A DNA stretch of 64,000 bases from Hyphomicrobiales bacterium (GCA_900472605.1 UCJD01000049.1:62001-126000), one strand, 5' to 3'; positions 1-7,259 are shown, numbered from the stretch's first letter. Numbers and translations are program-made. The notes: a model not told the origin generated them from the letters alone.

Positions 1-1
1 G

Positions 2-388
2 GAGGGCGGTTTCCTCTACTCGTCGGACAGCTATGCCGACGATCTGCCTTTCTGGGTGAAGGGCGTGGACGACAAGCCGTTCCTGATCATCCCCTACACG
101 CTCGAAACCAACGACATGCGCTTCGCCACGCCGCAGGGCTTCAACTCGGGTGACCAGTTTTTCACCTATCTCAAGGATGCCTTCGACACGCTCTATGAAG
201 AGGGTGCTGCGGGCAGCCCGAAGATGATGTCGATCGGCCTGCATTGCCGCCTCGTCGGCCGTCCCGGCCGGGCCGCGGCGCTGAAGCGCTTCATGCAATA
301 TGTGCTCGACCACGAAAAGGTGTGGATCCCGCGCCGCATCGAGATCGCCGAGCATTGGCACAAGCACCACAAGCCGGAGGCCATCTGA
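2..388 (+). CDS. puuE: Allantoinase PuuE, C-terminal part
   Basis: Only the last ~128 codons are inside the window; the reading frame is open from the first bases. The protein is the C-terminal part of the polysaccharide-deacetylase-type allantoinase (PuuE), which hydrolyses allantoin to allantoate in the cytoplasm. Family features visible are the segment YADDLPFW near the start, IPYTLETNDMRF, and the terminal RRIEIAEHWHKHHKP with its conserved His-rich end. The stop codon overlaps the uraD start (TGATG), so the two are translationally coupled, as in other rhizobial purine catabolism clusters. Family assignment is from recognition of these motifs; the N-terminal catalytic half is not visible. 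Confidence 0.9.
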   Translation, partial: EGGFLYSSDSYADDLPFWVKGVDDKPFLIIPYTLETNDMRFATPQGFNSGDQFFTYLKDAFDTLYEEGAAGSPKMMSIGLHCRLVGRPGRAAALKRFMQYVLDHEKVWIPRRIEIAEHWHKHHKPEAI

Positions 389-885
389 TGATCGCGCGCG
401 ACGAATTCATCTCCCGCTTCGGCGGCGTCTTCGAGCACTCGCCCTTCATCGCCGAGCGGGCCTATGACGACGGTTTCGTCGGCGAGACGCTCGATGTCGA
501 TCGCGTGCACACCGCGCTGGTGGCGATCTTCCGCGCCGCGAGCCCTGAGGAGCGCCTCGGCGTGCTGCGCGCCCACCCCGACCTCGCCGGCCGCCTGGCG
601 ATCGCGGGTGATCTCACCGACGACAGCAAAAAGGAACAGGCCGGCGCCGGCCTCGACCGCTTGAGCGCGCAAGAGCACCAGCGCTTCACGGAACTCAACA
701 GCGCCTATGTCGAGAAATTCGGCTTTCCCTTCATCATCGCGGTAAAGGGTCTCGACAAGCGGGCGATCCTCGCTGCCTTTGAAAAGCGCATCGACAATGG
801 CCGCGACGAGGAATTCGAAACGGCAACCGCGCAGGTGGAGCGCATTGCGCTCTTGAGGCTCGAGGCACTGCTGCCGACACGCTAA
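388..885 (+). CDS. uraD: OHCU decarboxylase
   Basis: 165 aa, the usual length for 2-oxo-4-hydroxy-4-carboxy-5-ureidoimidazoline decarboxylase, which converts OHCU to S-allantoin after urate oxidation. Diagnostic stretches are FGGVFEHSPFIAERAY at the N-terminus, LRAHPDLAGRLA (catalytic His region, residues ~52-63), a Glu/Gln-containing EQAGAGLDRL segment and KFGFPFIIAVKG (residues ~112-123). The ATG overlaps the stop of puuE, giving a puuE-uraD operon. The next purine genes (allA, uraH) lie 1.4 kb downstream and are separated from it by two toxin-antitoxin pairs, so the cluster was probably invaded there. Confidence 0.95.
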   Translation: MIARDEFISRFGGVFEHSPFIAERAYDDGFVGETLDVDRVHTALVAIFRAASPEERLGVLRAHPDLAGRLAIAGDLTDDSKKEQAGAGLDRLSAQEHQRFTELNSAYVEKFGFPFIIAVKGLDKRAILAAFEKRIDNGRDEEFETATAQVERIALLRLEALLPTR

Positions 886-945
886 GCGACACCGCTTTTC
901 TCTTGTCCGCCCGCCGCTTATAGTCGTCGCCGAGGAGCAAAGACG

Positions 946-1239
946 ATGAGACCATCCGAAGTGCTGGAGCAAAACAGGCAGGCGATCCGCGAGGCGACGA
1001 CACGCTTCAACGCGACGAACCCGCGTGTCTTCGGCTCGGTGGCGCGTGGCGAGGATCGGTTGGATAGCGATCTGGATATTCTGGTTGATGCGTTGCCAGG
1101 AAGCACGTTGCTGACGCTGGGTGGTTTGCAGGATGCACTAGATCAGATGATGCTGGGTACCGAGGTGCATTTGCTGACCCCCGGTGACTTTCCGGAAGAT
1201 GTGCGCCGTCAGGTTCTGAACGAAGCAAAGCCGATATGA
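946..1239 (+). CDS. mntA: MntA-like nucleotidyltransferase antitoxin, copy 1
   Basis: 97 aa minimal nucleotidyltransferase (MNT). The Pol-beta-type motif FGSVARGEDRLDSDLDILVD (residues ~25-44) contains GS and the two metal-binding Asp of DSDLD. In the MntA/HepT family the MNT protein neutralises the HEPN RNase toxin, in characterised cases by AMPylating it. Start chosen at the ATG after GAGGAGCAAAGACG, a good ribosome-binding site. Its stop overlaps the next ATG (ATATGA), coupling it to the HEPN gene. A near-identical second pair follows immediately (1669-2321), and the upstream leader is also duplicated. Confidence 0.88.
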   Translation: MRPSEVLEQNRQAIREATTRFNATNPRVFGSVARGEDRLDSDLDILVDALPGSTLLTLGGLQDALDQMMLGTEVHLLTPGDFPEDVRRQVLNEAKPI

Positions 1240-1598
1240 GCCCGGAGCGGATCGCCAAGCTTCTCGATCGAATGAGGCAGGCGGCGGCCGATGCCCATCG
1301 CATGATCGAAAACATCAGCAGGGAGGAATTCATCGATAATCTTGTCCTGCAACGGGCTGTGGGCATGAGCCTGTTGATGGCTTCGGAAATCGCATCGCAA
1401 CTTCTAAAAGCGCATCCGGAGTTTGTATCGGAACATCCTGAGTTCCCTTGGGCGGCAATGCGCGGAATGCGCAACCGCATTGCTCACGAATATTTCGATA
1501 TCGACTTGGACAAAGTTTGGGCAACCGCGAAGGACGATGTTCCCAATCTGCTGACCGCGCTCGATTCTGTTCGCAAGTGGCGAATTCAGGGTGAATAG
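1236..1598 (+). CDS. hepT: HepT-like HEPN toxin, copy 1
   Basis: 120 aa HEPN-domain protein (DUF86/HepT). The RX4HXY RNase motif is visible as RNRIAHEYFDIDLDKVW (residues ~85-101). The rest is the expected four-helix pattern with AVGMSLLMASEIASQLL in the middle. It overlaps the MNT antitoxin by 4 bp. In this family the HEPN protein is the toxin and cleaves RNA unless held or modified by the MNT partner. It is clearly paralogous to the product of 1959-2321, but the two are diverged (about half of the residues appear identical by eye), so the duplication is not recent or the copies are under diversifying pressure. Confidence 0.88.
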   Translation: MSPERIAKLLDRMRQAAADAHRMIENISREEFIDNLVLQRAVGMSLLMASEIASQLLKAHPEFVSEHPEFPWAAMRGMRNRIAHEYFDIDLDKVWATAKDDVPNLLTALDSVRKWRIQGE

Positions 1599-1668
1599 CC
1601 GGTGGGCAGAGAGCCCGCTTTTTTCTTTCTCGTCTGCCGCTTATAGTCGTCGCCGAGGAGCAAAGACG

Positions 1669-1962
1669 ATGAGACCATCCGAGGTGCTGGAGCAGAACAG
1701 GCAGGCGATCCGCGAGGCGACGAAGCGCTTCAATGCGGCGAACCCGCGTGTCTTCGGCTCGGTAGCGCGGGGGGAGGATCGGGCGGATAGCGATCTTGAT
1801 ATTCTGGTTGATACGCTGCCGGGGACGTCTCTTTTCGATCTCGGTGGATTGCTGGAAGAGTTGAAGGACATCATGCAGGGAACGGATATCCATCTCATGG
1901 TTCCCGGAGATTTTCCCGAGAGGGTACGCGCAAGCGTTCTCAGCGAGGCCAAGCCGATATGA
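1669..1962 (+). CDS. mntA: MntA-like nucleotidyltransferase antitoxin, copy 2
   Basis: 97 aa, same length as copy 1. The first ~45 residues are nearly identical to copy 1 (MRPSEVLEQNRQAIREAT, FGSVARGEDR, SDLDILVD); the C-terminal half (LGGLLEELKDIMQGTDIHL) has diverged more. Catalytic GS and DSDLD are intact. Start set at ATG 1669 behind the same GAGGAGCAAAGACG ribosome-binding site used by copy 1; an upstream in-frame extension would read into the duplicated leader. It overlaps the downstream HEPN gene by 4 bp. Conservation concentrated in the N-terminal half while the interface half varies would fit partner specificity, but that is inference. Confidence 0.88.
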   Translation: MRPSEVLEQNRQAIREATKRFNAANPRVFGSVARGEDRADSDLDILVDTLPGTSLFDLGGLLEELKDIMQGTDIHLMVPGDFPERVRASVLSEAKPI

Positions 1963-2321
1963 ATTCGGATTGGCTGCGATCCTATCTCGACCAGATGGAA
2001 CAGGCTGCCCACGAGATCGGCGATTTCGTGAAGGGAACGTCCAAGGATGCGTTTCTTGGAGACGTGATGAAGCAGCGTGCCGTCGGCATGAACCTGCTGA
2101 TGATCGGCGAGGTCGTCACGCGATTGTCCGAGGAGTTTCCCGAGGTCGTCGCGGCTCATCCTGAAGTCCCTTGGACCAAGATGCGCGGGATGCGAAACCG
2201 GATCGCGCACGGTTATTTCAATATCGACCTCGAGACGGTTTGGGATACGGCCACGAACAACATTCCCGAGTTGATCGATACACTGCACATGCTGCGCCAC
2301 TGGCGCATACAAGGCGAATGA
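1959..2321 (+). CDS. hepT: HepT-like HEPN toxin, copy 2
   Basis: 120 aa HEPN/HepT protein with the RX4HXY motif in RNRIAHGYFNIDLETVWD (residues ~85-102), identical spacing to copy 1 and the same C-terminal ending WRIQGE. The start ATG overlaps the stop of the MNT gene. The allA GTG start follows its stop by one base (TGAC GTG), so the toxin pair is now embedded in the purine operon and may be co-transcribed with allA-uraH. Function is inferred from the MNT/HEPN family; both catalytic signatures are intact. Confidence 0.88.
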   Translation: MNSDWLRSYLDQMEQAAHEIGDFVKGTSKDAFLGDVMKQRAVGMNLLMIGEVVTRLSEEFPEVVAAHPEVPWTKMRGMRNRIAHGYFNIDLETVWDTATNNIPELIDTLHMLRHWRIQGE

Positions 2322-2322
2322 C

Positions 2323-2823
2323 GTGACAGACTTCCTCGATATCCAGCCGCTGACCCAAGCCGCCTTCGCGCCCTTCGGCGAGGTCATCGAAGCCGATCCG
2401 GCGACGATGCGTTATATCAACAACGGCACCACCGAGCGGTTTCATGCGCTGGCTTCGGCCGATGTTGTGGGTGAGGGTGCTCGTGTCATCATCAACCTGT
2501 TTCGCGGGCAGCCGCGCGGCTTTCCCTATGAAGTGGGCATGATGGAGCGGCATCCTTTCGGCAGCCAGAGCTTCTCGCCGATCTCGGGGCGACCGTTCCT
2601 GGTCGTCGTGTCCGAGGACGAGGGCGGCAAGCCGGGGCGTCCGCAGGTGTTTCTGGCGCGCGGCGACCAGGGGGTGAATTATCGGCGTAATGTCTGGCAT
2701 CATCCCTTGATGTCGCTGGGCGCCACCAGCGATTTCCTGGTTGTCGATCGCGACGGATCGGGCAACAATCTGGAAGAATATTTCTTCGACACTCCCTTTA
2801 TCATCAGCGAGCCCATTTCATGA
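2323..2823 (+). CDS. allA: Ureidoglycolate lyase
   Basis: 166 aa, typical AllA length. The enzyme releases urea from ureidoglycolate to give glyoxylate, the last step of allantoin degradation. Family motifs: LDIQPLTQAAFAPFGEVIE at the N-terminus, INLFRGQPRGFPYEVGMMERHPFGSQSF (residues ~54-84) with the conserved ERHP and GSQ, and NVWHHPLMSL near residue 127. The start is a GTG one base after the hepT stop; no alternative start fits as well. The stop overlaps the ATG of uraH. Confidence 0.95.
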   Translation: MTDFLDIQPLTQAAFAPFGEVIEADPATMRYINNGTTERFHALASADVVGEGARVIINLFRGQPRGFPYEVGMMERHPFGSQSFSPISGRPFLVVVSEDEGGKPGRPQVFLARGDQGVNYRRNVWHHPLMSLGATSDFLVVDRDGSGNNLEEYFFDTPFIISEPIS

Positions 2824-3176
2824 CCGGATTGACCACCCATGTCCTCGACACCGCCTCCGGCAAACCGGCCGAGGGGTTGAAGATCGAGCTGTTTCACATC
2901 GAGGCCGATGTCCGTCGGCACGTGAAGACCGTCGTTACCAATGCCGATGGCCGCGTCGATGGCGGGCCGATCCTTGTCGGCGAGAGCTTCAAGGCCGGGA
3001 CCTATGAGCTTCTTTTTCATGCCGGCGATTATCTGCGCGGCACTGGTGCGGCGCTGCCGCATCCCGCTTTCCTCGACCTCGTGCCGATCCGCTTCGGCAT
3101 CGCCGACGAGAGCGCGCATTATCATGTGCCGCTGCTCATCTCGCCCTATGGCTACTCGACCTATCGCGGGAGCTGA
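2820..3176 (+). CDS. uraH: 5-hydroxyisourate hydrolase (transthyretin-like)
   Basis: 118 aa transthyretin-like HIU hydrolase, acting just after urate oxidation and before UraD. Signature elements are LTTHVLDTASGKPA at the N-terminus (catalytic His in THVLD), the conserved Arg region, and the C-terminal catalytic tetrapeptide YRGS, which is the diagnostic ending of PucM/UraH proteins. It overlaps allA by 4 bp. Together with puuE, uraD and allA it forms an almost complete route from 5-hydroxyisourate to glyoxylate; urate oxidase is not in the window. Confidence 0.96.
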   Translation: MTGLTTHVLDTASGKPAEGLKIELFHIEADVRRHVKTVVTNADGRVDGGPILVGESFKAGTYELLFHAGDYLRGTGAALPHPAFLDLVPIRFGIADESAHYHVPLLISPYGYSTYRGS

Positions 3177-3179
3177 GCG

Positions 3180-3920
3180 ATGCGTTTTGCCGCGATTGCC
3201 GATGTGCATGGCAACCATCTGGCGCTGGAGGCCGTGCTTGCCGATATCGAAGCGCTCGGGATTTCCGAGATCGTCAATCTCGGCGATTGCCTGAGCGGAC
3301 CGCTCGAAGCCGGCAAGGCGGCGGACAGGCTGATGTCGCTTGATGCGCTGACGGTGCGCGGCAATCACGACCGCTACCTGATCGAGAGCCCCGCCGATGC
3401 CATGCCCTCCTGGGAACAACATGCTTACGGGCAATTATCGCCCGAGCATCTCAGCTGGCTGCAGAGCCTTCCTTTCAGCGCCGTCTATCGCGACGAGGTC
3501 TATCTCTGCCATGCCACGCCCGGGCATGACGAAACCTATTGGCTGGAATCCGTCTCGCCGGACGGTCATGTCTTCCTGAAGCCCCTCGAAGAGATCGAGG
3601 CGCTGGCCGAGGGGATCGATAAGCCGCTGATCCTGTGCGGCCACAGCCATGTGCCGCGCATGGTTCGTCTCAGCGATGGCAGGTTGATCGTCAATCCCGG
3701 CAGCGTCGGTTGCCCCGCCTATAGCGATGACGCCCCTTATGAGCACAAGGTCGAGGCAGGACATCCGCTGGCCTCATACTGCGTCATCGAGAAGACTGCG
3801 TCCGGCTTCGTGCCTGATTTCCGCACAGTTGCCTACGACCATATGGCGATGTCGCGGCTGGCCCGAGAGAACGGCCGGCCGGATTGGGCGGGCGCATTGG
3901 CGACGGGGTGGGTGCGGTAG
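3180..3920 (+). CDS. Metallophosphoesterase, YfcE/ApaH-like fold
   Basis: 246 aa calcineurin-like phosphoesterase. Metal-ligand motifs occur in order: DVHGN (residues ~9-13), GDCLSGP (~38), GNHDR (~61-65), CGHSHVPRM (~158-166) and a late NPGSVGCP. These match the cytoplasmic MPP superfamily acting on phosphodiesters or diadenosine polyphosphates; the substrate cannot be read from sequence. It starts 3 bp after uraH (TGAGCGATG), so it is the last gene of this operon. Its association with purine genes in rhizobia may be incidental. Confidence 0.85.
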   Translation: MRFAAIADVHGNHLALEAVLADIEALGISEIVNLGDCLSGPLEAGKAADRLMSLDALTVRGNHDRYLIESPADAMPSWEQHAYGQLSPEHLSWLQSLPFSAVYRDEVYLCHATPGHDETYWLESVSPDGHVFLKPLEEIEALAEGIDKPLILCGHSHVPRMVRLSDGRLIVNPGSVGCPAYSDDAPYEHKVEAGHPLASYCVIEKTASGFVPDFRTVAYDHMAMSRLARENGRPDWAGALATGWVR

Positions 3921-3955
3921 GCGTTCTACGCAGGCGCCGATGTCGCCGCTCAAAT

Positions 3956-3994
3956 TGACATTTCCGCGGACTTGTACCATATATCGCACAAGTC
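3956..3994 (+). promoter_or_regulatory. Promoter and palindromic operator of yefM-yoeB
   Basis: A consensus-like -35 TTGACA lies at 3956-3961, with an AT-rich -10 region (CATATA) about 17 bp later. Overlapping the -10 is an inverted repeat with 7-bp arms, GACTTGT (3969-3975) and ACAAGTC (3988-3994), centred on ATATAT. YefM-family antitoxins repress their own promoters by binding such palindromes, so this is the likely autoregulatory operator. Seen directly; binding is inferred. Confidence 0.65.
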
Positions 3995-4010
3995 GTTGCG
4001 GGAGATCATC

Positions 4011-4271
4011 ATGCGCACGGTCATGTTTTCAAAAGCCAGAAACGAACTCGCCAGCCTTCTCGATGAAGTCTCGCAGGACCGAGTCGCCGTGGAGATCGTT
4101 CGCCGCGATAAGCCCTCGGCGATCCTCATCGACAAGGACGAGTATGAGGGGATGATGGAGACGCTGCATCTCCTGTCCACACCGGCCAACGCGACGCGGT
4201 TGATGGAAGCGTTCGAGGACGTCAAGAGCGGCCGGAATATCGTTCATCACGATCTCATCGACCCGAAGTGA
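4011..4271 (+). CDS. yefM: YefM/Phd-family antitoxin
   Basis: 86 aa. N-terminal Phd/YefM DNA-binding fold: VMFSKARNELASLLDEVSQDRVAVEIVRRDKPSAILIDKDEYEGM resembles the family pattern of ARxxLxxLxDxV followed by a beta-strand and the S/D-x-x-Y helix. Start set at ATG 4011 behind GGGAG; the upstream in-frame extension to 3972 would cover the operator. The C-terminal tail (GRNIVHHDLIDPK) is the segment that normally wraps the toxin. It precedes yoeB by 6 bp, the usual antitoxin-first order. Confidence 0.88.
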   Translation: MRTVMFSKARNELASLLDEVSQDRVAVEIVRRDKPSAILIDKDEYEGMMETLHLLSTPANATRLMEAFEDVKSGRNIVHHDLIDPK

Positions 4272-4277
4272 GGCCGG

Positions 4278-4544
4278 ATGTTACTCTCCTGGCATCAGCG
4301 CGGTTGGGACGACTATCTCTATTGGCAGGAACACGATCGCAAGACGCTGGCGCGCATTAACGAGTTGCTGCGTGACACGATGCGTCATCCCTTTGAAGGG
4401 CTGGGAAAGCCTGAACCCTTGCGCCGGCAGCTAAAGGGTCTCTGGTCGCGACGCATCAGCCAAGAGCACCGTTTGATCTATTTTGTCGAAGGAGAAGCTG
4501 AGCGCCAGACGCTGACAATCCTCCAATGCCGTCTGCACTATTGA
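4278..4544 (+). CDS. yoeB: YoeB/Txe-family mRNA interferase toxin
   Basis: 88 aa RelE-superfamily endoribonuclease. Characteristic features: opening LSWHQRGWDDYLYWQEHDRKTL (YoeB starts with a W-x-x-Y-x-x-W pattern), PFEGLGKPEPL with the conserved Glu and Pro, LWSRRISQEHRLIYF with the catalytic Arg and His, and the terminal CRLHY matching the CxxHY ending of YoeB, including catalytic His and Tyr. YoeB cleaves mRNA in the ribosomal A site. It forms a bicistron with the upstream antitoxin. All catalytic residues appear intact. Confidence 0.93.
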   Translation: MLLSWHQRGWDDYLYWQEHDRKTLARINELLRDTMRHPFEGLGKPEPLRRQLKGLWSRRISQEHRLIYFVEGEAERQTLTILQCRLHY

Positions 4545-4573
4545 TCAGCGCTTGAACTGCTTGATGCGGTAGG

Positions 4574-4978
4574 CTAGGCCGCCGCGTTGCGCTCGATTTC
4601 GTGCTTCGCGGCCTTGGCGAGAAAGGCCGAACGGGAAAGGCCGGCCGCGGCAGCGACCGCGTCAATGCGGGCCAAAACATCTTCCGGCAGCGTCACGTTG
4701 ATGCGCACGGCTCTGCTGGACGCGGCTTTCAGCGAGACGAGGATTACAACGCCGTCCTTATTCTCCGGGTGGGCCATGACCATTTCGAGCGAGGAGGGCT
4801 GCGGAAGCGTCTCGCCGTCCTCGATCAGTCCCTCTACGTGAAATGCCAAAGCTTCCTCTGCCATTTCGCGCGCCTCATCCAGCGTCGAGCCAGCTGTCAC
4901 CGCGCCGGGAAAATCCGGAAAGGAGACGCCGTAATCGCTCTCGGCGTCCTTGTGGATCAGTCCGATATAGTTGCGCAT
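4574..4978 (-). CDS. hicB: HicB-family antitoxin
   Basis: 134 aa. N-terminal HicB partial RNase H-like fold (RNYIGLIHKD, YGVSFPDFPG, AGSTLDEAREMAEEAL, residues ~1-55) and C-terminal ribbon-helix-helix DNA-binding segment (INVTLPEDVLARIDAVA followed by LSRSAFLAKAA, residues ~100-130). HicB sequesters HicA and represses the operon. Start set at ATG 4978, where the HicB fold begins; the upstream in-frame extension overlaps hicA. It lies 2 bp after hicA in the same minus-strand operon and converges with yoeB. Confidence 0.92.
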   Translation of the reverse strand: MRNYIGLIHKDAESDYGVSFPDFPGAVTAGSTLDEAREMAEEALAFHVEGLIEDGETLPQPSSLEMVMAHPENKDGVVILVSLKAASSRAVRINVTLPEDVLARIDAVAAAAGLSRSAFLAKAAKHEIERNAAA

Positions 4979-4980
4979 GA

Positions 4981-5169
4981 TCACCTCAACTTCAGGCCAG
5001 ACTGCTTCTCGATGCTTCGCAACGTCCCGATCGGAATGTCCCGTTTGGGATGCGGCACAGTCACCCGGCCCGATTTCTCCGCATGTTTGAACTGGGCATG
5101 GCTGCCTTTCCGGCCGACCTCGAACCAGCCGGCTTTCTGCAGCAAAGCAATGACGTCGGCGCTCTTCAT
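4981..5169 (-). CDS. hicA: HicA-family mRNA interferase toxin
   Basis: 62 aa, standard HicA length (YcfA-like dsRBD fold). The motif GRKGSHAQFKH (residues ~19-29) contains the catalytic His in the conserved G-S-H, and VPHPKRDIPIGTLRSI (~38-53) is the family's HP...I..GTL segment. HicA degrades mRNA and is neutralised by HicB. The gene is first in the operon, immediately downstream of a strong 12-bp palindrome that should be its operator. Confidence 0.93.
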   Translation of the reverse strand: MKSADVIALLQKAGWFEVGRKGSHAQFKHAEKSGRVTVPHPKRDIPIGTLRSIEKQSGLKLR

Positions 5170-5175
5170 CGGGCT

Positions 5176-5203
5176 GAATTATACACAATCGTGTGTATAA
5201 TTC
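5176..5203 (-). promoter_or_regulatory. Perfect palindromic operator of hicAB
   Basis: Perfect inverted repeat with 12-bp arms, GAATTATACACA (5176-5187) and TGTGTATAATTC (5192-5203), separated by ATCG. It begins 7 bp upstream of the hicA start codon and includes a TATAAT-like hexamer (TATAAT at 5196-5201 and its mirror). Ribbon-helix-helix HicB antitoxins bind palindromes of this type for autorepression. The sequence is seen; the role is inferred from position. Confidence 0.75.
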
Positions 5204-5294
5204 AAATCTCGCTGAGAAGACAGTTCAGAAACGGCACGTTTTCAAATTCTTCCATTGAAAACATTGAGAAATTTCCAAATCATACCCGAGTAGA

Positions 5295-5408
5295 TGTCAT
5301 TCCTGTGGTGTCAGATACGACACGATTTCGGAAAAATCGCTGTAAACAAGGCACAAAAAAGCCCCGACATGCGATGCCGGGGCGTGGTGTGCACTACGAT
5401 TTTGGCTG
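5295..5408. other. Candidate left end of the Tn7-like element (repeats)
   Basis: Just outside the tniQ stop are two related direct motifs: GTGGTGTCAGATACGACAC at 5305-5323, continuing GATTTCGG, and GTGGTGTGCACTACGA at 5384-5399, continuing TTTTGGC. Both share GTGGTGT...TACGA...TTT.GG. Repeated TnsB-binding sites near the termini are typical of Tn7-like elements, and TGT begins such ends; TGTCATTCC at 5295 is one possible outer boundary. I could not find a convincing inverted partner or a 5-bp target duplication, so the exact terminus is unresolved. Confidence 0.35.
5355..5383 (-). terminator. Rho-independent terminator of the tns operon
   Basis: Stem GCCCCGACAT (5361-5370) pairs with ATGCCGGGGC (5374-5383) through a GCG loop with a single mismatch. 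On the minus strand the stem is followed by six U residues (A-tract 5355-5360). It lies 27 bp beyond the tniQ stop, exactly where a terminator for the minus-strand transposition operon should be. Confidence 0.85.
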
Positions 5409-5409
5409 A

Positions 5410-7257
5410 CTAAGACTTGCGAACTTCGGACCTATATCTCTCGATCTCAGCTCGGCGGTAGAAGGTTCCGTTCCTTCTCTGACCGATCGCCCATACCGGG
5501 TGAATGCCCGAATTTTCCAGTGCGACCTTCAGGTTCCGATGCGGCATCCAACCATCCGACGCTTCCGAGAGAGTCACGTATTCGCGACGAAACGCAGCGT
5601 ACGCTTTGTGCTCGACCACGTAATAAGGAACGCCATTCAAGCTCTGGGTGACTTCCCTCAGTTCGAAAAGGCCCGAGTAGAACAGCGGCTTGCCGATGGA
5701 ATATGTCAACCTGAGCTCGCGCAGGAATTCGTGGCATTTAACACCAAGCGATGGCGGTGCGAAGACGAGCCTCACCTGGCTCGCGCTAACCAGCAGCCGA
5801 TCGATTCCGATGCGCGAAGAATCTTTGCAGAGGTATCTCGTCGATACCTTGCCCTCCAGGATCGCTCCAAAGACTTCGACGATCGAGCAAACCGCCTTAT
5901 GGGCCGCCGCCCCAACGTGAACCAGTTCCGCAGACTCGTCACGCACTTCAAGACCTCCAACCAGCTTTTCCATGAACTCGTCGACGGCTCTCCGAGAGAA
6001 CTTCGGCTTGTGTTTCTTCAGTAGCTTCGGCTTCTGCGTCAGCAGACCCGCCTTGATCATCTTCTGCACCGTAGGCAGCGTAACGCCAAGGCGCCGGGTG
6101 ATCGCTTCGATATCGATCTCATCATGGTACTCGGCTACGGCCGCCGCTACATCCGCAGCGGCGCAAATTACATAGTTGTCCGTTTTCCGACGATCGGCCT
6201 TGCTCAGGACACCACGCTGCTCGAGGATGCGACGCAGTGTCCGGCTATCGATACCTGTCTCACGCATTGCAGTGTGCGCGGTATGCCAGTTGCGGACGCC
6301 GCCGCCACCGATAAATGGATCCTCGGGGCCGATCGGCACCTCCGACATCGCGCACTTGCGCACGAAATCGATGAGCGGACGCAGCGCCGGCACTTCAACG
6401 TGGTCGGTAAGTACGTCCTGGAGTTCTCCATAGAGTGCGTATCCCTTCGAGAACTTGCTGCGGCTGATGAAATCCTCATTCAGTCTCGAAAGGCACTCGC
6501 GGAATTTGCCCCTGTCCGCCAACAGCTCGAACCCGCTAAGCCGGAGGGCGCGCGACACCGGCACTCTGGCAGCGAGCCGGAGATCAGGACTGCGCGCTAG
6601 TCGTTCGATGCGCCCGGCGACAATGCAGAGCTTCTGGGCCATAGGGTATGACAGGCCATGAAGAAACTCCAAGGACTGAGCCGATCCGACAGCCAGGCTC
6701 TCTGCGAAATACAGGTCATAAGCATGGAGCTGCGCTTCCGAGCAGCTCGCGATGGCATGCTCCACCTCCGCTTTTCTCTTGCGAAGATACATTGCGAAAT
6801 CGAAGCGATCGCTGTTGGGGTATTTGAATGAGGACGTGAAGATCGGCGTGCGGTGTTCCACACAGATCTCGTTGAAACTCAGAAGCCAATCCCAACGGAC
6901 GTGCGGTCGAGCTTCCCAGCGTCCGGATCCACCACGGATCTCGCTCTCAATGCAACGCGGGCAGAAACGCGGATTGCTGAGGTTCAGATGCCAACCGTTG
7001 AACTCACGATCGCCGTAAGCAACTACCGTACCTCGCACATGGAGATTTCGTGAGGCCAGCGTCTGCGTATCGATCCCACTGAGGGCGGAGAGGCCCTCAA
7101 GCGTCCTGGGATGCATAAGGTGGTGGTCCTGCCGGAAGTTCATGTGCCGGAGAAAGTCGCGGATGCTTGGAGCGGCATTTGCTGCCACAAGCCTGGATAC
7201 GAACATCTGCAAGGGTTCCGAATCCGCGAGGACCGGCACGTGAGCGAGACGAGCCAT
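5410..7257 (-). CDS. tniQ: TniQ/TnsD-family target-selection protein
   Basis: 615 aa. N-terminal TniQ domain with zinc-finger cysteines/histidines: the CPRC motif (residues ~100-103, in NPRFCPRCIESE) and the later CVEH (about residue 136, in NEICVEHRTPIF), the standard TniQ zinc site after an R-x-x-W segment. The C-terminal half contains predicted helix-turn-helix-like pieces (ITRRLGVTLPTVQKMIKAGLL), as expected for a TnsD-like DNA binder of this length. ATG 7257 is preferred because an ideal AAGGAGG lies 7 bp upstream, within the end of tnsC. In Tn7-like elements TniQ/TnsD recognises the target and recruits TnsC. It is the last gene of the operon. Confidence 0.88.
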   Translation of the reverse strand: MARLAHVPVLADSEPLQMFVSRLVAANAAPSIRDFLRHMNFRQDHHLMHPRTLEGLSALSGIDTQTLASRNLHVRGTVVAYGDREFNGWHLNLSNPRFCPRCIESEIRGGSGRWEARPHVRWDWLLSFNEICVEHRTPIFTSSFKYPNSDRFDFAMYLRKRKAEVEHAIASCSEAQLHAYDLYFAESLAVGSAQSLEFLHGLSYPMAQKLCIVAGRIERLARSPDLRLAARVPVSRALRLSGFELLADRGKFRECLSRLNEDFISRSKFSKGYALYGELQDVLTDHVEVPALRPLIDFVRKCAMSEVPIGPEDPFIGGGGVRNWHTAHTAMRETGIDSRTLRRILEQRGVLSKADRRKTDNYVICAAADVAAAVAEYHDEIDIEAITRRLGVTLPTVQKMIKAGLLTQKPKLLKKHKPKFSRRAVDEFMEKLVGGLEVRDESAELVHVGAAAHKAVCSIVEVFGAILEGKVSTRYLCKDSSRIGIDRLLVSASQVRLVFAPPSLGVKCHEFLRELRLTYSIGKPLFYSGLFELREVTQSLNGVPYYVVEHKAYAAFRREYVTLSEASDGWMPHRNLKVALENSGIHPVWAIGQRRNGTFYRRAEIERYRSEVRKS

Positions 7258-7259
7258 GT

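Larger units (their letters stand above)
889..2321 (+). repeat. Tandem duplication of the MNT/HEPN pair and its leader
   Basis: Two direct copies of about 710 bp (roughly 889-1598 and 1612-2321). The leader is shared almost base for base: CCGCTTATAGTCGTCGCCG then AGGAGCAAAGACG occurs at about 914-945 and again at about 1637-1668, followed by near-identical first codons. Similarity falls off through the MNT C-terminus and HEPN genes. This is a gene-pair duplication with retained promoter/RBS region, not two independent insertions. Confidence 0.85.
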
